Shown here piece by piece: positions 1 through 12,177 of a stretch of 64,000 nt of DNA; the first letter of the stretch is position 1, and the number at the start of each line of letters is the position of its first letter. The notes below the pieces were generated by a model. It did no database searches, was not told the origin of the DNA, and worked only from the letters and a program-made list of their open reading frames with translations. Both the position numbers and the translations under genes were made by a program. The stretch comes from Stagonosporopsis chrysanthemi (lineage: Eukaryota; Ascomycota; Dothideomycetes; Pleosporales; Didymellaceae), in NCBI GenBank assembly GCA_022560025.1, contig JAFISE010000004.1, forward strand, positions 124,001-188,000, written 5' to 3'.

Positions 1-711
1 AGCCCTTGCTCTCGAGCAGAGTCTTCAGCTCCTTGTAGTTTGTGATGATACCGTTGTGGACGACCGAGAACTCCCAGTTAGGGTCGGACCTGTGTGCACA
101 AATAGTCAGTTTGGGGTTCTCGCAGTTGCGTAATGGCACGGGTGGCACGGCGGGGTCGGCGAACTCAACAGTTACAGCTCGACCACGCAATGCGCCGTGC
201 AACCCACTCGGACAAAAACCACGTACCTGTGGGGATGGCAGTTGACGCGCGAGGGAGGGCCGTGGGTGGCCCATCGGGTGTGGGCAATTCCGGCATGTGA
301 GTCGAAGACCTTGTTCAGGTCGAAGTTCTGCTCATCGACGAGCTTCTTGAGCGAGGCGACCTTGCCGACCTCCTTGACGGCGAAGACCTCGTTCTTCTTA
401 TCACCGTCGATTGCCAGACCGGCTGAGTCGTAGCCGCGGTACTCGAGACGTGCCAGACCTGTTGATTGCTGTGGTCAGGAGCTGTCCTTTGTTGTTCACT
501 GGGTGGGTGGCTGCTTGTCCCTGCGAATTGCAGGCGCAGCCTCGCAATCACATACCATTGACGAGTGTGTTGAGAATGTACTTCCTGTCCTTCTCCACCA
601 GGTAGTTGATGTACCCGAAAATTCCACTGTTGGGGCAGCCTGGTCAGCCTCTGTTTGCAGTGCCGATGGCAGCTCACAGCACGCGGAGCGGGGCAGGGCG
701 ACTTACCACAT
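1..711 (-). CDS. GFA1: Glutamine-fructose-6-phosphate aminotransferase, N-terminal part (runs off the left edge)
   Basis: Makes glucosamine-6-phosphate from fructose-6-phosphate and glutamine, the first step toward chitin and UDP-GlcNAc, in the cytosol. Exons on the minus strand are 707-711, 556-626, 227-458 and 1-89. The first coding exon is only five bases (ATGTG); joining it to the next gives [18 protein letters not shown], so Cys2 is the N-terminal nucleophile of the class II glutamine amidotransferase domain. Further family signatures follow: [26 protein letters not shown] and [18 protein letters not shown]. Donors and acceptors are GT-AG. Only about 132 residues, part of the glutaminase domain, lie here; the isomerase (SIS) domains would be outside the window. 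Identification is secure from the signature motifs; the splice model is by eye. Confidence 0.93.
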
Positions 712-2594
712 GATGAAACGAAAGAACTATGAGAGACTATATGGGAAAACGATCGTAAGGTGTGTGGATGAGTGGGAGAGTGCTGAGCAATATGCACGGA
801 GAGAAAGTCGATGGTATGAGAGGAGCGAAAGAGCGGTCGGTGGTTGTGATATTTGTATCTGAGCAAGCCAAGCTTGCAGCGAGCCCACTTTCTCCATCTA
901 TCCCCCAGGCTAGCATTATGGCGGCAGCCTCTCGCATAACCTGGTGGCGCCTTGACGCTAGCCACACCACCCTTTCATCTTGCCTGTCGTGTCGCAAGCG
1001 CTGATACCACCTCAGCATCGCAAATCCATTCCTAAGAAGACGACTCCTATTCCGCCGAGACGTCATGGCTCGGGTGTCCGCCAGCTGCCCGCCAGCTGCC
1101 CGCCAGCGCTTCGGCCATGGCGGCCGTTGCTGTTCCTGATCTGCCGCTATCTGTATCGATACTCAGGGCGCAGCACCTAACGTTCCTAAACATAGCAACA
1201 CGACGCCCGTTCACGACCACTTTTCCAACCACGCTTGAGCACTTTTTCTCCCACGCTGCTATTTTTCGAGCTTTTCAATTCTCGTGTCCCTGTGGCGAGC
1301 ATCGCTTTGGCCGTCCACCGTGCCATGGGTTGCCTACCGTGCTGGAAGGGCGTGTTTCTAATTACACCGAAAACGGATGCTCAAGCTACGTCAGCAGCCT
1401 CATCCCTGTCGGAGGCCAAAACACACCACCCCCAGCAACAGATCCCAACTGTTCATTTTTCCCTTGAATAGAAGGGCTGGAGAGTTATTGTTTTGCTACA
1501 CTCACGCAACAAACACATCTTAGCACCGACGACCGGTCCCAGCGGGTCAAGTCATGGCCGTTGTCATGGGCCCCACTCGCACCGATTCATGCCCGCACTC
1601 AACCAAAGTCGGCAGAAGAGGCCACTGCACACCGTACCCGCACGCAAGCTTTCTGCACATCTGTTATCGATGTGCAAGGCTTGCCATAGGGCGTGTGTAT
1701 ATACGGGGCAAACACCGTTCCAGCCCTCCGCAACGTGAATGCTGCACATGGCCTGATAGGCCCTCGAGTCCGTACCGCCAGCCACAACGTCTGAAGCTTA
1801 CTCTCACGCCGCGTGCGCCGCGTGAGACACGCACTGCTAGCTATCGTCTCGACATGTGCAACCGCCCCCTTCCTGCTCAAACCATGCATGTAGTAGTACA
1901 ACCACGGGTTCACAATTGTACGGTGAACCACGCATCGCACTAGTGCACGCTTTCCCATTGCCGGCTGCTAGCCCCCACGCCTCGGAAGCTTGTTCGCATA
2001 CCGCAAGTTCAGCTGCGAGGCAACGTAGCCGGATTGCGAATGGGTGCTGAGAGGCTTCTGCGCTGCGTACATTGTGAAGGATTCCGTGGTCGAGTTGCTC
2101 TTGTCAGACAGAAAGTGGCAGGCGTACAGGTGTGGCGCGCGCTACTGTCAGCCGCACCTCAGCCTTATACGGCGGCACTGGGCAAGTAACCGGTGCTGGC
2201 AGTTGTTGGCGATGGCGCGTGCCAGCTGCGAGGCTTCGGTGCACGAAATCTGGGAGCTTGAGGACAGTTCGAAAAGATTCGGTCTCGAGCTTGTGCTGAG
2301 CTAGTGATTATGGTAGTTAAGTGCAGCAACAAAGGCGCACTCACCTCACCTTATGCGTAGTGAGCAACTCCGCGTGGAGACAATGGACAACAGGTCTGTA
2401 TATAGACCAGGGTCTTATCTCCGCTGGTATGTGTTTATGGAATTGTATACGCTCCTTACACATCGAGCTACTTCGGCTTGTATCCAGTCTAAGGGAATCT
2501 ATATCTCGCAGCCCGATGAGAAACCTATGATACAACGAGAACCTTGATGATACCCAACAATGCACGCCTACAGAAAACGAGTGTTGCGAAGAGC
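712..2594. other. Gene-free stretch: GFA1 upstream region and 3' flank of the amino-acid transporter
   Basis: No ORF here has a recognisable product or a convincing exon structure. The only structured element I see is a threefold 11-bp tandem (unit ccgccagctgc, last copy degenerate) at 1078-1110. At almost 1.9 kb it is long for this compact genome and presumably holds the GFA1 promoter and leader. Confidence 0.5.
1078..1110. repeat. Short tandem repeat, 11-bp unit, three copies
   Basis: Two perfect copies of ccgccagctgc are followed by a third that differs in its last three bases. It lies about 370 bp upstream of the GFA1 start codon. Function unknown. Confidence 0.7.
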
Positions 2595-4930
2595 TCAACG
2601 ACCGTCGCAGTATCCAGGGGCTTTGGGCGCACTGCCTGAGACCCAACTCTGGACAGTGAGAGACGTCGTATAAATCATAGCGACGAGTCCAACAACGCAC
2701 ATGAGGACGTCGAGAGTGCGTGCTAACGTCGTGCGAGCACAAGCTCTGTAATGGAGCATGGGCTGGGATTGTATTAGTGACTGCAGCTTACTGTGAAACA
2801 CGGTACGTGACTTACTGGGTAAAGGAAGACCAGCGGGATACAAGCAAAGCTGCCGACCAGACTGACAAACTTGTCGAGGTCACCGGCGCCCGCCCACGCA
2901 ATGCAAGCGCAGAGCAGCACCATGAAGAAGCGGAAGAAGTTCTTCTTCCACTTGATGAGCGGGTTGTACTTGCCCGTCCTACTGAACAATTGCTGGCTGG
3001 TGATCTCGATCGCGGGGTAGATCTGCAGTGGAGTCGAAAGCAGAATAGCGAGGGAGTAGATGAACTGCACGGCGTTGACGAACTTGTTGTCTTGAGGCAT
3101 GTTGAGCAAAACGACCGTCTTGGTTTTGGAGCCGAAGGCCGCGTACGAAAGTGCGCCGGCGCTCACGAACACGACGGTGATGATGATCATGACACATCCA
3201 AGGACTTTGGGGAACTTCTTCGGGTCCTTCATGCCGCTCTGGATCGGAATGATAAGGCCAATACCTTCAAAGGTGAAGATGGCTGTGCCGATGAACAGCG
3301 TCCAGTCTTTCGGGTTGAAGTTGGCAATATCGGAGATACCGCCTTGGTCAACGATGGTGAACAAATCGTAGTAGTACAGATAAACAAGACCCAGAAGGAT
3401 AAAGGCGTCCGCAATAAGCGCGAGCTTCTGAATGTTGTTGATGTTGCGGTAGAGCGACAGCGGCAAGAAGACGACCATCTGCATTAGGATCATGAGCTTG
3501 ATGTCGATGAAAGTTGCGCAATTTGTGACAGCCAAGACGAACGCTTGGAGGTTTTCGGAAACAAAGACGATGTAGGCTGACGAGAAACCTATCTGCGAAA
3601 TAACAAGAGAGAAGTTAATCAGGTTTCGCATCCATCTCCCGTAGAGATGGAGACCCATGTCACCGAAAGACGCTTCGACAGCGAGACGTGTGTCGACGAG
3701 CAGTACGAAGCAAAAATACGACAAACCTGCCACAGCCAGAAGAACGATGTTTGAGAAGACCATGCCGCCGTTCAGAAACGCTCTGGGCAGGAAGAGGACG
3801 CCAGTACCAACGAAAGATTTGAGGAGCAGCATGGCAGCGCCTGTGGGTGTACCCTTGCCCTCGGGTCTTGGTTTCCTCTTCCGCCGCTTGCCAGGCGTAG
3901 CAGGAAGAAGGCCGCTCGATTCGCCGTACTCGCGCTCGTCCTCGGAGTGCTCGCCGGAGTCAAGGGCGTCAGAGGAGAAGTACTCATCAGGGCCAAGCAC
4001 TTCATCGTCATCCTCGAGTGACTCACCGGCGAAGTGGCCGTAGAGGGTCAGGAACTCGAGGAAGTTGCTGGTGAAGGGTTGAGACCTCTGCTGGGCAGGT
4101 TCGCCAATTGTACCGTAGCCAGAGGGACCAGGCGCAGGAGACGGGCTCGGTGCATTCTTACGCAGGTATTGCCGACGAAAACCGCCTGGCTGTCGAATAG
4201 ACGATGCGCTGATATCGTTGTCGTCCTTGCGGAGAGAAGCGTGGAAGCTCTTGCTGCGAGACATCTTGCCCCGTTCTTCGGCAGCCTGCTGCTCGCTCCA
4301 CCTGTATATCTGCCGAGTGATGTCGCCGCCCTGCAGCTGTAGGCTGTTGAACTCGTCGTCCTCGTCCTCGTCTCCTCTTCTGCTTTGCGACTCGTCGTCA
4401 CCGCCAAATCCCCGTGTTGATCTGCTGGGCGAGCCATACTGTCCCACCAGATGGCGGCGCACAATCTCGGGGTCCTCGTAGGGCACGGGCGAGCGACCGC
4501 GGCCGTCGTAGGAGCCGAAGTTGCTTGGCGGACCGCGACCAGGAGCAGCAGCGGCGTTCACTGCAGGCGACTGCGGCGTGGCAGAGGGCGCAGCGAACCG
4601 GGGAGGGCTCTTTCCGAGCGACTCCTTCAGCGCAGAGGACAAGGCTGATGTGCCCGGGCCTGGCAGCGACGACTTGGCCTCCGCGCGGCCGGCTAAGGGC
4701 GTCTGGATAGGGACGGGCGACACCTCGTCGAGCTGGGCGGGCGTCGGGATTTGGCCGACGGCTGGCGTGCGAGACTGTACAGACGAGGGTACCGGCGAGC
4801 CCAGTCGTGCGGTCAACTCTGCGCGTGGCACCGACTGCGAGACGGATAGCGAGGGCGAGCTACGGCCCGAGTCCCTCGACGACGAGGGGACCGCTTGCGG
4901 CTTCGACGGCTCCGGAGGGTCCTTCGCCAT
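2595..4930 (-). CDS. Vacuolar amino-acid transporter, AVT3/AVT4-like (AAAP family)
   Basis: Likely exports amino acids across the vacuolar membrane. Exons are 2816-4930 and 2595-2762, separated by a 53-bp intron, giving 760 aa. About 370 N-terminal residues are Ser/Pro-rich and acidic, as is usual for fungal AVT3/4 proteins. The transporter core then begins near GAAMLLLKSFVGTGVLFLP and carries about ten to eleven hydrophobic segments. Removing the intron restores the expected ending FLYPPMLHYRACART followed by a last membrane helix. The start is placed at MAKDPPEPSK. An in-frame upstream ATG at 5209 would add 93 Ala/Ser-rich residues, and that frame stays open, so the longer form cannot be excluded. 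Head-to-head with the cation-chloride cotransporter, another vacuolar carrier. Confidence 0.88.
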
Positions 4931-5557
4931 GGCAGCTGTCACTTTTGCGTTTGTCGCGTGCTGTCGAGCTTTCTGCTCGGCTTCGACGCAAGCTGCGGCT
5001 ATTCGTGTGTAACGTCGGCGATAGATAGCGCTCTGCCCGGCACAGGTTAGCTGGAGAAGGAAAATGTATGGCGGGCCCGGGAGCTGCAACAACGCACCGA
5101 GAGACTCGTCTGTGGCACTTGAGCGAGTTGCACAAGCAGCGAGAGCGCAGAGATGGGATGAAAGCAAACGTGAAGCTGGCAGAGGAATGTGCCCCGAGGC
5201 TGCGGTCATAGGATTGGATACGAGCACGCGTGGGCCCTGCGCGGGATGCTACATGCGCCATGTCACCTGCCCTGCAACGGTCAAGAAACAGAAACGTACT
5301 AAGCCGCCAGCAGGATTCGTGGATGCCAGACGAGCCCCAGCTGCACTTGGCTGGAGTCCGTTACTGACCTACGCCCATCGTCATCGCTAACCGCGCGAGT
5401 CTCAGCACCACTGTGGCCTGGCCGGCACCACTGCTCCTATGCTTCCATCATCAGACGCAGACCTCAGCAAGCACCAACGGCCCGATATGCGGCCTGCACC
5501 CCAGCGAATGGTACCCTGAGCCGCAACTTGAGTATCAGTGACATCCTCAACCACACC
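4931..5557. promoter_or_regulatory. Divergent intergenic region between two vacuolar transporter genes
   Basis: About 630 bp separates the divergent start codons of the AVT3/4-like and VHC1-like genes and must hold both promoters. I see no clear TATA box or repeated site. The left half also stays open in the AVT frame. Confidence 0.4.
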
Positions 5558-8500
5558 ATGACAGACGTCGGTGGTGGACAGACAGGGCGCATGCCGCCGA
5601 GGTCCCGCTCCAACTTCGCAGCAAGGACGGCAACCGATGCTTCGCAACGGCTGCATCGACGCTCTTTTGTCCAAAGCTCGCCTCCACCCAATGAGAGGAC
5701 TCCACTGCTAGATGGTGCTCAGGAACCAGGTGTTCAAGAGGAGGACCACGGCGTCGAGTGGCTGAGAAGTTGGTTCTGCAACACGTTCCACCTGTCGCAG
5801 TCTAAATCGCATTCGAGCAGTCAACATGACATTCGCAAAGCTTCTGGCGAGGCCTCAAAACCAAGGCCAGGAGCTTTTCCGAGACCTGTGGGAGGTACCG
5901 ATAAGCTCGGCACGTTTGCTGGCGTTTTTGTGCCCGTCACACTCAATGTCTTGAGTATCTTGATGTTCCTGAGATTCGGATTCATTTTAGGCCAGACAGG
6001 TGTAGTAGGCATGATGGGTGAGCAGCTCCAACGTCGATTCGTCGGGGGGACCTTCAATCGTTGTTCGCCATCGGCTCAGACGGTGACACAGGTGCAAGAT
6101 TCGTACTTGCTTGATGCTTGCATGCGTTGCCGCACTGTCGAATACAAGCGACAACACGAAGTTTTCCTGATAGAGTCGACTTTCTCACGGAGGCACAAAC
6201 CACTGACGACTTCTAGGCATGCTCGTAGCTGGCTACGCCATCAACCTTCTCACCACCATGTCCATCTCTGCGATCGCTACCAATGGCACCGTAAGAGGTG
6301 GAGGAGCATACTACCTCATTTCTCGGAGCTTAGGTAAGTCCGCCGCACAGCATGTGCATGTAGCTCCATAAACTGGTCTGTATGAGCTTGTAGCTGACAA
6401 AAATGGTAGGTCCTGAGTTCGGTGGAGCCATTGGAATTGTCTTCTATCTTGGACTTGTGTTCAGCACTAGCCTGAACGCCGTTGGCTTGATAGATTGCTC
6501 CATTGAGAACTTTGGCAGCCGCACGGGGTCCATGTCTCAATGGATGCCACAAAGTTTCTGGTGGCAATTCCTCTGGGCGACCTTAGTGCTCATGGTCTGC
6601 ACATTGATTTGCTTAGCCGGTAGCGGGCTGTTTGCACGGTGTAGTAACGGTCTACTACTCATATTGCTGGTTGCTATCGTAAGCATACCTGTTTCTGCAG
6701 TGATCAAGGACCCCTACGTGGACGAGCGACATGGCATAGTCTTCACTGGCTTCAGCTTCGATACTCTGCGCGAGAACATGATGCCTAATTTCACCAAAGG
6801 TGCCGCTGGTAGTGTTACCAAGCATCGAGAGAACTTCCAGGACTTGTTTGGCATCCTTTTCCCTGCAACAGGAGGGATTCTTGCGTAAGCCGTACCATCA
6901 CCTCGGCCCATGATATCTCACTAACTCTTGACAGTGGAGCCAGCATGTCTGGAGACCTCAAGCACCCTTCCAAGGCCATCCCGAAGGGAACATTGTATGG
7001 ACTTGGCTTGACTTTCATCCTTTACACCACGGTGATCCTCGCGATGGCCGGCTCAATCGGACGAGAGTCATTGTACAATAACACCAATGTTATACAGCTT
7101 ACCAACTTATCTGGCATCATCATTCTCCTCGGAGAGTACGCGACTTCGCTGTTCTCGGTCCTCATGGGCGTCATAGGCTCCGCCAAGCTACTGCAGGCCC
7201 TCGCGCGAGACCACCTAATCCCTGGGTTGTCCATCTTTGGACAAGGCACAAAAGTAAAAGACGAGCCCGTCTACGCGATACTGTTCACATACTTCCTTGC
7301 GCAGCTCACCATGTTCGCGGACATCAATCAAATCGCCTCGTTCATCACAATGACATATCTAATGACCTTCCTCGTTACCAACCTGGCCTGTTTCTTACTC
7401 AAGGTTGGTTCTGCTCCGAACTTCCGACCCTCTTTCCATTTCTTCAAATGGCAAACTGCTGCAATGGGCACAATTGTCTGTGGCGCGACTATGTTTTTCG
7501 TAGATGGTTACTACGCTTCTGGTTGCGTGGCTCTGCTACTAGTTGTGTTCATTCTGATCCACTACACGACACCTCCTAAGCCATGGGGAGATGTCAGCCA
7601 GGGTCTCATCTACCACCAGGTCAGGAAATACTTGCTACGCCTTCGACAGGAACATGTGAAGTTCTGGAGGCCTCAGATTCTGCTCTTGGTGAATGATCCC
7701 CGGCGTCAGTACAAGCTTATCCAATTCTGTAACTCGCTCAAGAAGGGCGGGCTATTCGTACTTGGACACGTCATTGTTTCCCAAGACTTCGGCGAAGCTG
7801 TGCCCGAAGCAAGACGGCAGCAAGCACTATGGCTCAAGTACATCGACTTCTCAAAGATCAAAGCTTTCGTCAATGTTGCCATCTCTCCTGCGATTGAGTG
7901 GGGAGCTCGTAATCTAGTCCTAAGCGCCGGATTGGGTGGTATGAGACCAAATGTTGTCGTCATGGGTTCCTACAATCTCACTGAGCTCAGGGATTCGCAG
8001 CCTCGCATGGGTATTCCGTCACCTCAGCCGTCGCGGCCAACAAGCAAAGCGACAAACCACTCCATTTCTCGTCAGGCGATTCAAGCAGCAGCTAGACGAA
8101 AGCAGACAGACAAGCTCGCTGGCATGCTGCCTACTGACACAATCAGACCAGAAGGCTCAGTCGGCATCCAGAGCTATGTCACAACCATTGAAGACCTAGT
8201 GCTTCGGTTGCAGATGAATGTCGCCATCGCGAAAGGGTTCTACAACCTGGAGCTCCCTGCTGCACGGCCGCCAATACTGAAGCGCGCACTAGGCCAGTGG
8301 GGACTTGCCGACGCTTCAGTCGATGAACCAACGAAGAAATACATTGATCTGTGGCCAGTTCAAATGTCGGCGGAAGTTGCGACTGCAGGCGATGAACAGA
8401 ACCGCAAGAATGTTCTGACCACCAATTTCGACACATATACGCTGATCCTGCAACTCGGATGCATTTTGAACACTGTCCCATCTTGGAAGCGGTCTTACAA

Positions 8501-10088
8501 ATTGCGGATATGTGTATTCGTCGAGTATGAGACCGACGTCGAGGAGGAGCGAGGGCGAGTTACGACACTGCTACGCAACTTGCGAATTGAAGCAGAGGTA
8601 AGTCAGCAGACGTAATTCTACCATCATCTGAATACTAGTTTGCGAGTACTCTTGGCCCCTTTTTAGCATAGATTACACACATATGGTAACTGACTTGTTA
8701 TCTTGTAGATCGTCGTTCTTTGGCTCGCAAGTGGGGAGTTGGGTATGTACGAGGTCATCGTCAACGGACAAGACGAAGGCGACTTCGAGCAAACTGCTAA
8801 AGACGTTGACTTCGCTCTGGAAGACGAGCGTTGGTGGCAAGACATAAAAAGATTGCGACAACCCAACTTCATGACCGCAAGTCAGGAACTCGCACAAGCC
8901 TCAGATCTCTTAGAAGCCGTCTATTCATGGCCAACTGCCTCCTTCCAACATGGCCGACGCGACATGAAACCGAAACGATTCGCTGCACTACAGAAGATGC
9001 TTCACCGAGCTAAGAACAAGGCATTCGTCAGCGATGTCAGAGACACGGGCGCCGATGTGGGCATGCGCACTCAAAGGTTGTCTGCCGAACTTTTGCTTGA
9101 CGATGACAGCGACTCTGATGCTGCTGCCAGCGATGGTGACGACGCTGATGATGAGGCAGCGGTCACCGAAAGTGAAGCAGGCGTGAGCGGCAGCAACTTT
9201 GACGAGTATGATCTTGATGCATCAGAAGATGAGAGCGACATCTCAGAATCTCACCGGCCGCATTCAATCAGAAGAATAAAGACCACGCCCACGGGAGCAG
9301 GCATTCCTTTCTTGTCCAAGAAGCTGGATCTTAGAAAGGCCATCTGGAAGGGTTCTTCTAAAGATGCCTCACCTAGAAACTACCGCCTAACAAGCGAATC
9401 ATTTTCACCACTCAGGCCGCACCCACAGGCCACCGCCTCAGACAGCATCATGACCAACACCAGACACCGCCACCGGAAAGTGCGAAGCACCACAAGCAGT
9501 ACCTCTCAACTCTCAACCTCGCAAATCTCCTCCTCATCCCGGGCGCCGCCCGCAATTCTGGATCCAGAATCCCTACCCAAATTCTCCTCCAAACCCGTCC
9601 CACGTACCGCAATTGCCACAGAAGAAGCCCCCGGCCCCTCCATAATGTTCGTCGACACCCCCGCCGCAGCGCGCCACCAAGATCCCCTTGCAACCGTTGC
9701 GCTCCCCCCCGACAGCCCCGACCCAACAGAAACGCACTTCACCTCTTCTGTGCAGCACTCACCCGCGCCCTCGCCCTCGCCCGCCACTCGCCTCAGCACC
9801 CACACGACCGCGTCCCCCGCCTCCGGGTTCCCCGCCCAGCAATCCATCCCGCTGTCTTTCAACGACCTCCCGTGCCGCGCCCAACACCTCATTCTCAACG
9901 AGCTGATGCGCTCCCAGAGCGAGGATACGGCGGTGGTCTTTACGACGCTGCCGAGTCCGATGGAGGGCACGTGCAAGAGCGAGGCCGAGAGCGTCAAGTA
10001 TGTGAGTGATCTTGAGGTGTTGACCGAAGGGCTGGGGCCGGTGTTGTTGGTTAGTGGGGGTAGTATGACCGTCACTATGAATTTGTAG
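5558..10088 (+). CDS. VHC1: Vacuolar cation-chloride cotransporter, VHC1-like (SLC12 family)
   Basis: Electroneutral K+/Cl- symporter of the CCC family, in yeast located on the vacuole. Exons are 5558-6017, 6217-6333, 6410-6884, 6935-8597 and 8709-10088, giving 1364 aa. The soluble N-terminus is followed by an SLC12 core of about twelve membrane segments, starting [19 protein letters not shown] and including the family motif [20 protein letters not shown] across intron 2 and the [19 protein letters not shown] stretch. A long cytosolic SLC12-type C-terminal domain contains an acidic Asp/Ser-rich run near residues 1010-1060 and a Pro/Ser/Thr-rich tail. Intron 1 (199 bp) is long for this window, but removing it gives the contiguous core. 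The start is the first ATG in frame (MTDVGGGQ). Confidence 0.9.
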
Positions 10089-10313
10089 GAATAGAGAGGT
10101 TTGGTTTGCGTCTTGGATGGCTGAGTTTGTGGCTTCTGCCTCTGCTGTGCTTTGGAGGAGGGGAGGGGGAAGGGGAAATGTAGGCTGGCTTGGAGATCGC
10201 TGTTATACTCGGCTTCCGAACATACTTGTCATTTTTTGAGAACGTCAAAGTGCGTCTGGTGTGGTTACGATGTGTGTTGGTGTCATTCTACAAGTACAAA
10301 TACAGTAAGGTAT

Positions 10314-11876
10314 CTACTCGCTAACCTCGCTTTCGCTTTCGCTCTCAACCTCGATCTTCTCGTCAACAACCTGCTCTTCTTCGTCCGGCTTGCCGGTCAT
10401 GGGGTATGCTTTCAAGCACGTTATCCGCGTGCCAGTCGAGTATGTGCCGATCAGACGTCCGATCTGGTTTGCTGTAAAGCCGCTGCCCTTGCTTTCATCC
10501 GCATCACTCTTCAGTTCGGCAGCATCGATCAGCCAGAGACGGACTGTGCCGTCGCTACTTCCGGTCACGATGAGGAACTTCGATTTTTCTGTTGCGGAGT
10601 AGGGAAGCACCTCGAAGTCCTTGATGCGTCCTGTGATGCCTGCAGCGGGGCCACCGATCTGGGCAACGAGTTTGCTGGAGGGCATCTCCTCCTTCTTAGG
10701 TTCCGCGTTCTCGCTTGGTGCTGTAGCGCTCGTGTCGTAGAGAAGAATGCGTCCGTCCTCTGTCGAAACGAGGAGGGTGTTTGGCCTGTCGTCCGAAGAG
10801 AGGTAATGCATCTGGTGGACCTTTGTTCTCGGGGTAGGCAGGATTTTGGCCTTTGGTTTAGAGTCGATGCCAAAAACAACCACGCCGCGCTCAAAAGCCA
10901 CTGCGAACTCTTCGCCCTCCTTGTCCCAGATTACGCGCCGCCCCTCGCCGGACTGGAATCGCCCCTCGCCAACTGAAGAGAGCATTTCGCGGGAAAAGTT
11001 AAGCACACCGGCCTTCTTTCCTGTCACTAGGTTCCATAGCCTCATGCACTTCTCGCCTTTGCCCACGCTGACCATGAGCTTATTACTCGGGTGCACAGAG
11101 AAATCGTTGATGCCGCTAGGAACCTCGCCCGGCCCTGCGGTATCACCACTTGGTCGTCCTTGGGGTTTTGGGATCGGTGCTTTGATCGTGGAAAGCGCGG
11201 TCCAGTCACGGGTACGGGTGATAGCTATTGTGCTGTCCTCAGCGGCACTGAGGAGCTTTGCACGCGTTGGAAAGTAAAGCGCTGTGATATTCGAGGAGTG
11301 GTGGAGTAGAGAGCCAAGTTCCTTGTTCTTCGAGTTCTCGGTGATGGAGATTCCTGTCAGGCTGGGCAATTTAGGGTTTTTCGAGGGAACCGGTGGTGCT
11401 GTCGAGAGCGAGTACAGGTTGATACGCTCATCTGTTGCGCCGGTTGCTAATGTAACTTTGTTGGTTTCGTCCGAGAGTGGAGAAACGGCCAAACAGCGGA
11501 TTGCGGATGCGTGGGCGTTAAAAAGGAATGTATCCGTGAAGTCCACCTTGGTTGTTTCGGCCTCAGGCTTCGATGCATCGTGCTTTCCAGTAACGAGGTC
11601 TGACGGGATTGCAGCGGCAAATCCGTGCAGAACTCGTTCATAAGATCCAGTAACAATTTGAAAGCTGCGTATTACTGAAGCTGCGTCGTTCGGTGCAGGT
11701 GCTGAATGTTCTGCTGCCTCGCTCTTGTTTGCAACCACTTTCCCGTTGCTTGCACCTGCCTTTGCTGCAGCGTTCTTTGTCGCCGGTTTGCTAACTGGTG
11801 CGCTCTCCTCCTTCCTGCTCTTCAAGGACTTCGGCACCCTTGTACCCTCCACATGCTCAATCTTCCTTTTAGCCAT
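10314..11876 (-). CDS. MAK11: WD40 60S ribosome biogenesis factor, MAK11/PAK1IP1-like
   Basis: Nucleolar WD40 protein needed for 60S subunit maturation in yeast. Single exon, 520 aa. The N-terminus is basic with a likely nuclear signal (AKRKIEHVEG, KSLKSRK). WD-like blades start at IVTGSYERVLHGFAAAI and include HASAIRCLAVSP, LATGATDERINLYSL, HHSSNITALYFP, INDFSVHPSNKLMVSVG and LIVTGSSDGTVRLWLID. The tail is acidic and Ser/Glu-rich. The blade containing GKGEKCMRLWNLVTGKKAGVL is characteristic of the MAK11/PAK1IP1 group. Other WD40 proteins are the alternative, but the overall match is good. Its start is 301 bp from that of EAF1, head-to-head. Confidence 0.85.
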   Translation of the reverse strand: MAKRKIEHVEGTRVPKSLKSRKEESAPVSKPATKNAAAKAGASNGKVVANKSEAAEHSAPAPNDAASVIRSFQIVTGSYERVLHGFAAAIPSDLVTGKHDASKPEAETTKVDFTDTFLFNAHASAIRCLAVSPLSDETNKVTLATGATDERINLYSLSTAPPVPSKNPKLPSLTGISITENSKNKELGSLLHHSSNITALYFPTRAKLLSAAEDSTIAITRTRDWTALSTIKAPIPKPQGRPSGDTAGPGEVPSGINDFSVHPSNKLMVSVGKGEKCMRLWNLVTGKKAGVLNFSREMLSSVGEGRFQSGEGRRVIWDKEGEEFAVAFERGVVVFGIDSKPKAKILPTPRTKVHQMHYLSSDDRPNTLLVSTEDGRILLYDTSATAPSENAEPKKEEMPSSKLVAQIGGPAAGITGRIKDFEVLPYSATEKSKFLIVTGSSDGTVRLWLIDAAELKSDADESKGSGFTANQIGRLIGTYSTGTRITCLKAYPMTGKPDEEEQVVDEKIEVESESESEVSE

Positions 11877-12177
11877 TTTCTGTTGTCTGATGTCACGCGT
11901 GTTGTTGCTGTGCAGACGTTTTACGGCAAGAGAAAAATAGCGAAAAGGTAGCCTAGGCCGTGTGCAGCGCTAGCGTAAAGCTTATCTGGGCAAGTGAGGG
12001 CGGTGACGCTTTGGACGCCTGCGGTCTCCCTCACGAAACTCCTCGCGCAAGTCCCCATCAGTTCACGGTACTGTCAATCACATTTTCATCAACGAACGCG
12101 CTCTACAACGCCCATAACCCATCACCTTGGCGACACTCGTGAATAACGGATGTCGGCCACCGTTCGGCGGTCCTCAT
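11877..12177. promoter_or_regulatory. Divergent promoter region MAK11 / EAF1
   Basis: A 301-bp region between the divergent MAK11 and EAF1/VID21 start codons. No distinctive motif was recognised. Confidence 0.4.

Noticed and set aside
2720..3487. 255-codon plus-strand frame opposite the amino-acid transporter
   Set aside because: It lies antisense to strongly conserved transmembrane coding sequence and has a biased charged composition typical of antisense shadows.
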